From contig NC_058506.1 in assembly GCF_020382885.2 (NCBI RefSeq), positions 13,308,318-13,372,317 of the forward strand: a stretch of DNA of 64,000 bases, written 5' to 3'. This document shows, piece after piece, positions 63,537 to 64,000 of the stretch. Source of the DNA: Scatophagus argus (Eukaryota; Chordata; Actinopteri; Scatophagidae). The notes beneath the pieces were generated by a model. The model was given only the letters and a program-made list of their open reading frames with translations, searched no databases and had not been told where the DNA came from. How positions within the stretch are numbered: the first letter of the stretch is position 1; every line of letters starts with the position of its first letter. The position numbers and the translations under genes were made by a program.

Positions 63537-64000
63537 CTGAAATCAAACACAAAAAGTCCAGTTGTGTGGATGGAAAAGTGAAGGCCAATGACGGGCTCTG
63601 TACGAACCAAACACTTTCACACATGTTCATTTATTTAAAAGATAAATGTGTAATTCTGTAGACAAATTAAATGTTGAGTTATAATTTATTGGGAATGACA
63701 ATCTGTTGGAGCCACTTTAAGACACTCAGTTCATGTAAAAATTATAAAAATCTCAATTCTCATCTCCATTTAACAACTGATTCTCATACCAGTCAATGGC
63801 GCACAGTTCAAAAGATCAAGACAATGAATACAGTTCATTCTATCATTCTTCCTATTTATTTAATCAATAGTATGTCTTGAATCAACTCAGACTCTGATTC
63901 CGAAAATCAGAATTGAAGATTCCCAAAGATTCCCACTCCTCATCAATAGCAAACAGTGTATGTTCTAATTTTCAGAGAGTAGAGGTCACTGCTTTGCAAG
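63537..64000. other. USPL1 intron, AT-rich
   Basis: Sequence upstream of the penultimate USPL1 exon, expected to be intron because that exon begins in phase 2. No further exon was recognised before the window edge. Confidence 0.6.

Overview
The window looks like teleost (probably percomorph) nuclear DNA. It has compact multi-exon genes with GT-AG introns, abundant CA/GA microsatellites, fish-type Tc1-like DNA transposon remnants, tRNA-derived SINEs and LINE 3' tails. I see no prokaryotic-style operons. Most open reading frames in it are chance frames; the real coding sequence is split into short exons.

Reading from the left, positions 1 to about 33,200 are mostly a gene desert holding repeats, microsatellites and perhaps conserved non-coding elements. 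The only possible coding piece is a signal-peptide-like first exon at 6375-6459 (minus). From synteny it could be the 5' end of an rxfp2-like gene running off the left edge, but this is weak. Positions 33,731-51,386 (minus) hold a complete 15-exon beta-1,3-glucosyltransferase gene, B3GLCT, reconstructed here exon by exon at about 480 aa with a C-terminal RDEL. Its introns carry an internally deleted Tc1-like transposon and a Tc1-type MITE. Positions 53,646-54,997 (plus) hold a MEDAG orthologue in 5 exons. Positions 55,401-58,563 (minus) hold a complete 5-exon ALOX5AP (FLAP, 155 aa). A tRNA-Glu(TTC) gene lies at 59,730-59,801 (plus). Positions 60,965-63,536 (minus) hold the last two coding exons of USPL1, whose 5' part lies beyond the right edge.

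From memory, the gene set matches human 13q12.3 (USPL1-ALOX5AP-MEDAG-TEX26-HSPH1-B3GLCT-RXFP2) read in reverse. Two differences stand out: MEDAG is flipped relative to its neighbours, and no TEX26 or HSPH1 lies between MEDAG and B3GLCT. The flip makes B3GLCT and MEDAG divergent across a 2.3-kb interval. It also makes MEDAG and ALOX5AP convergent, with closely spaced and possibly overlapping 3' ends.

The genes do unrelated jobs: ER O-fucose glucosylation of thrombospondin repeats (B3GLCT), leukotriene synthesis at the nuclear membrane (ALOX5AP), adipocyte differentiation (MEDAG) and nuclear SUMO deconjugation (USPL1). I found no clearly new biological system. The most useful leads are the local inversion, two competing 38-nt second exons in B3GLCT, a splice donor built from a GT microsatellite, two perfect hairpins at 29.8 and 30.6 kb, and a MITE family whose transposase relic carries Gln at the catalytic Glu position.
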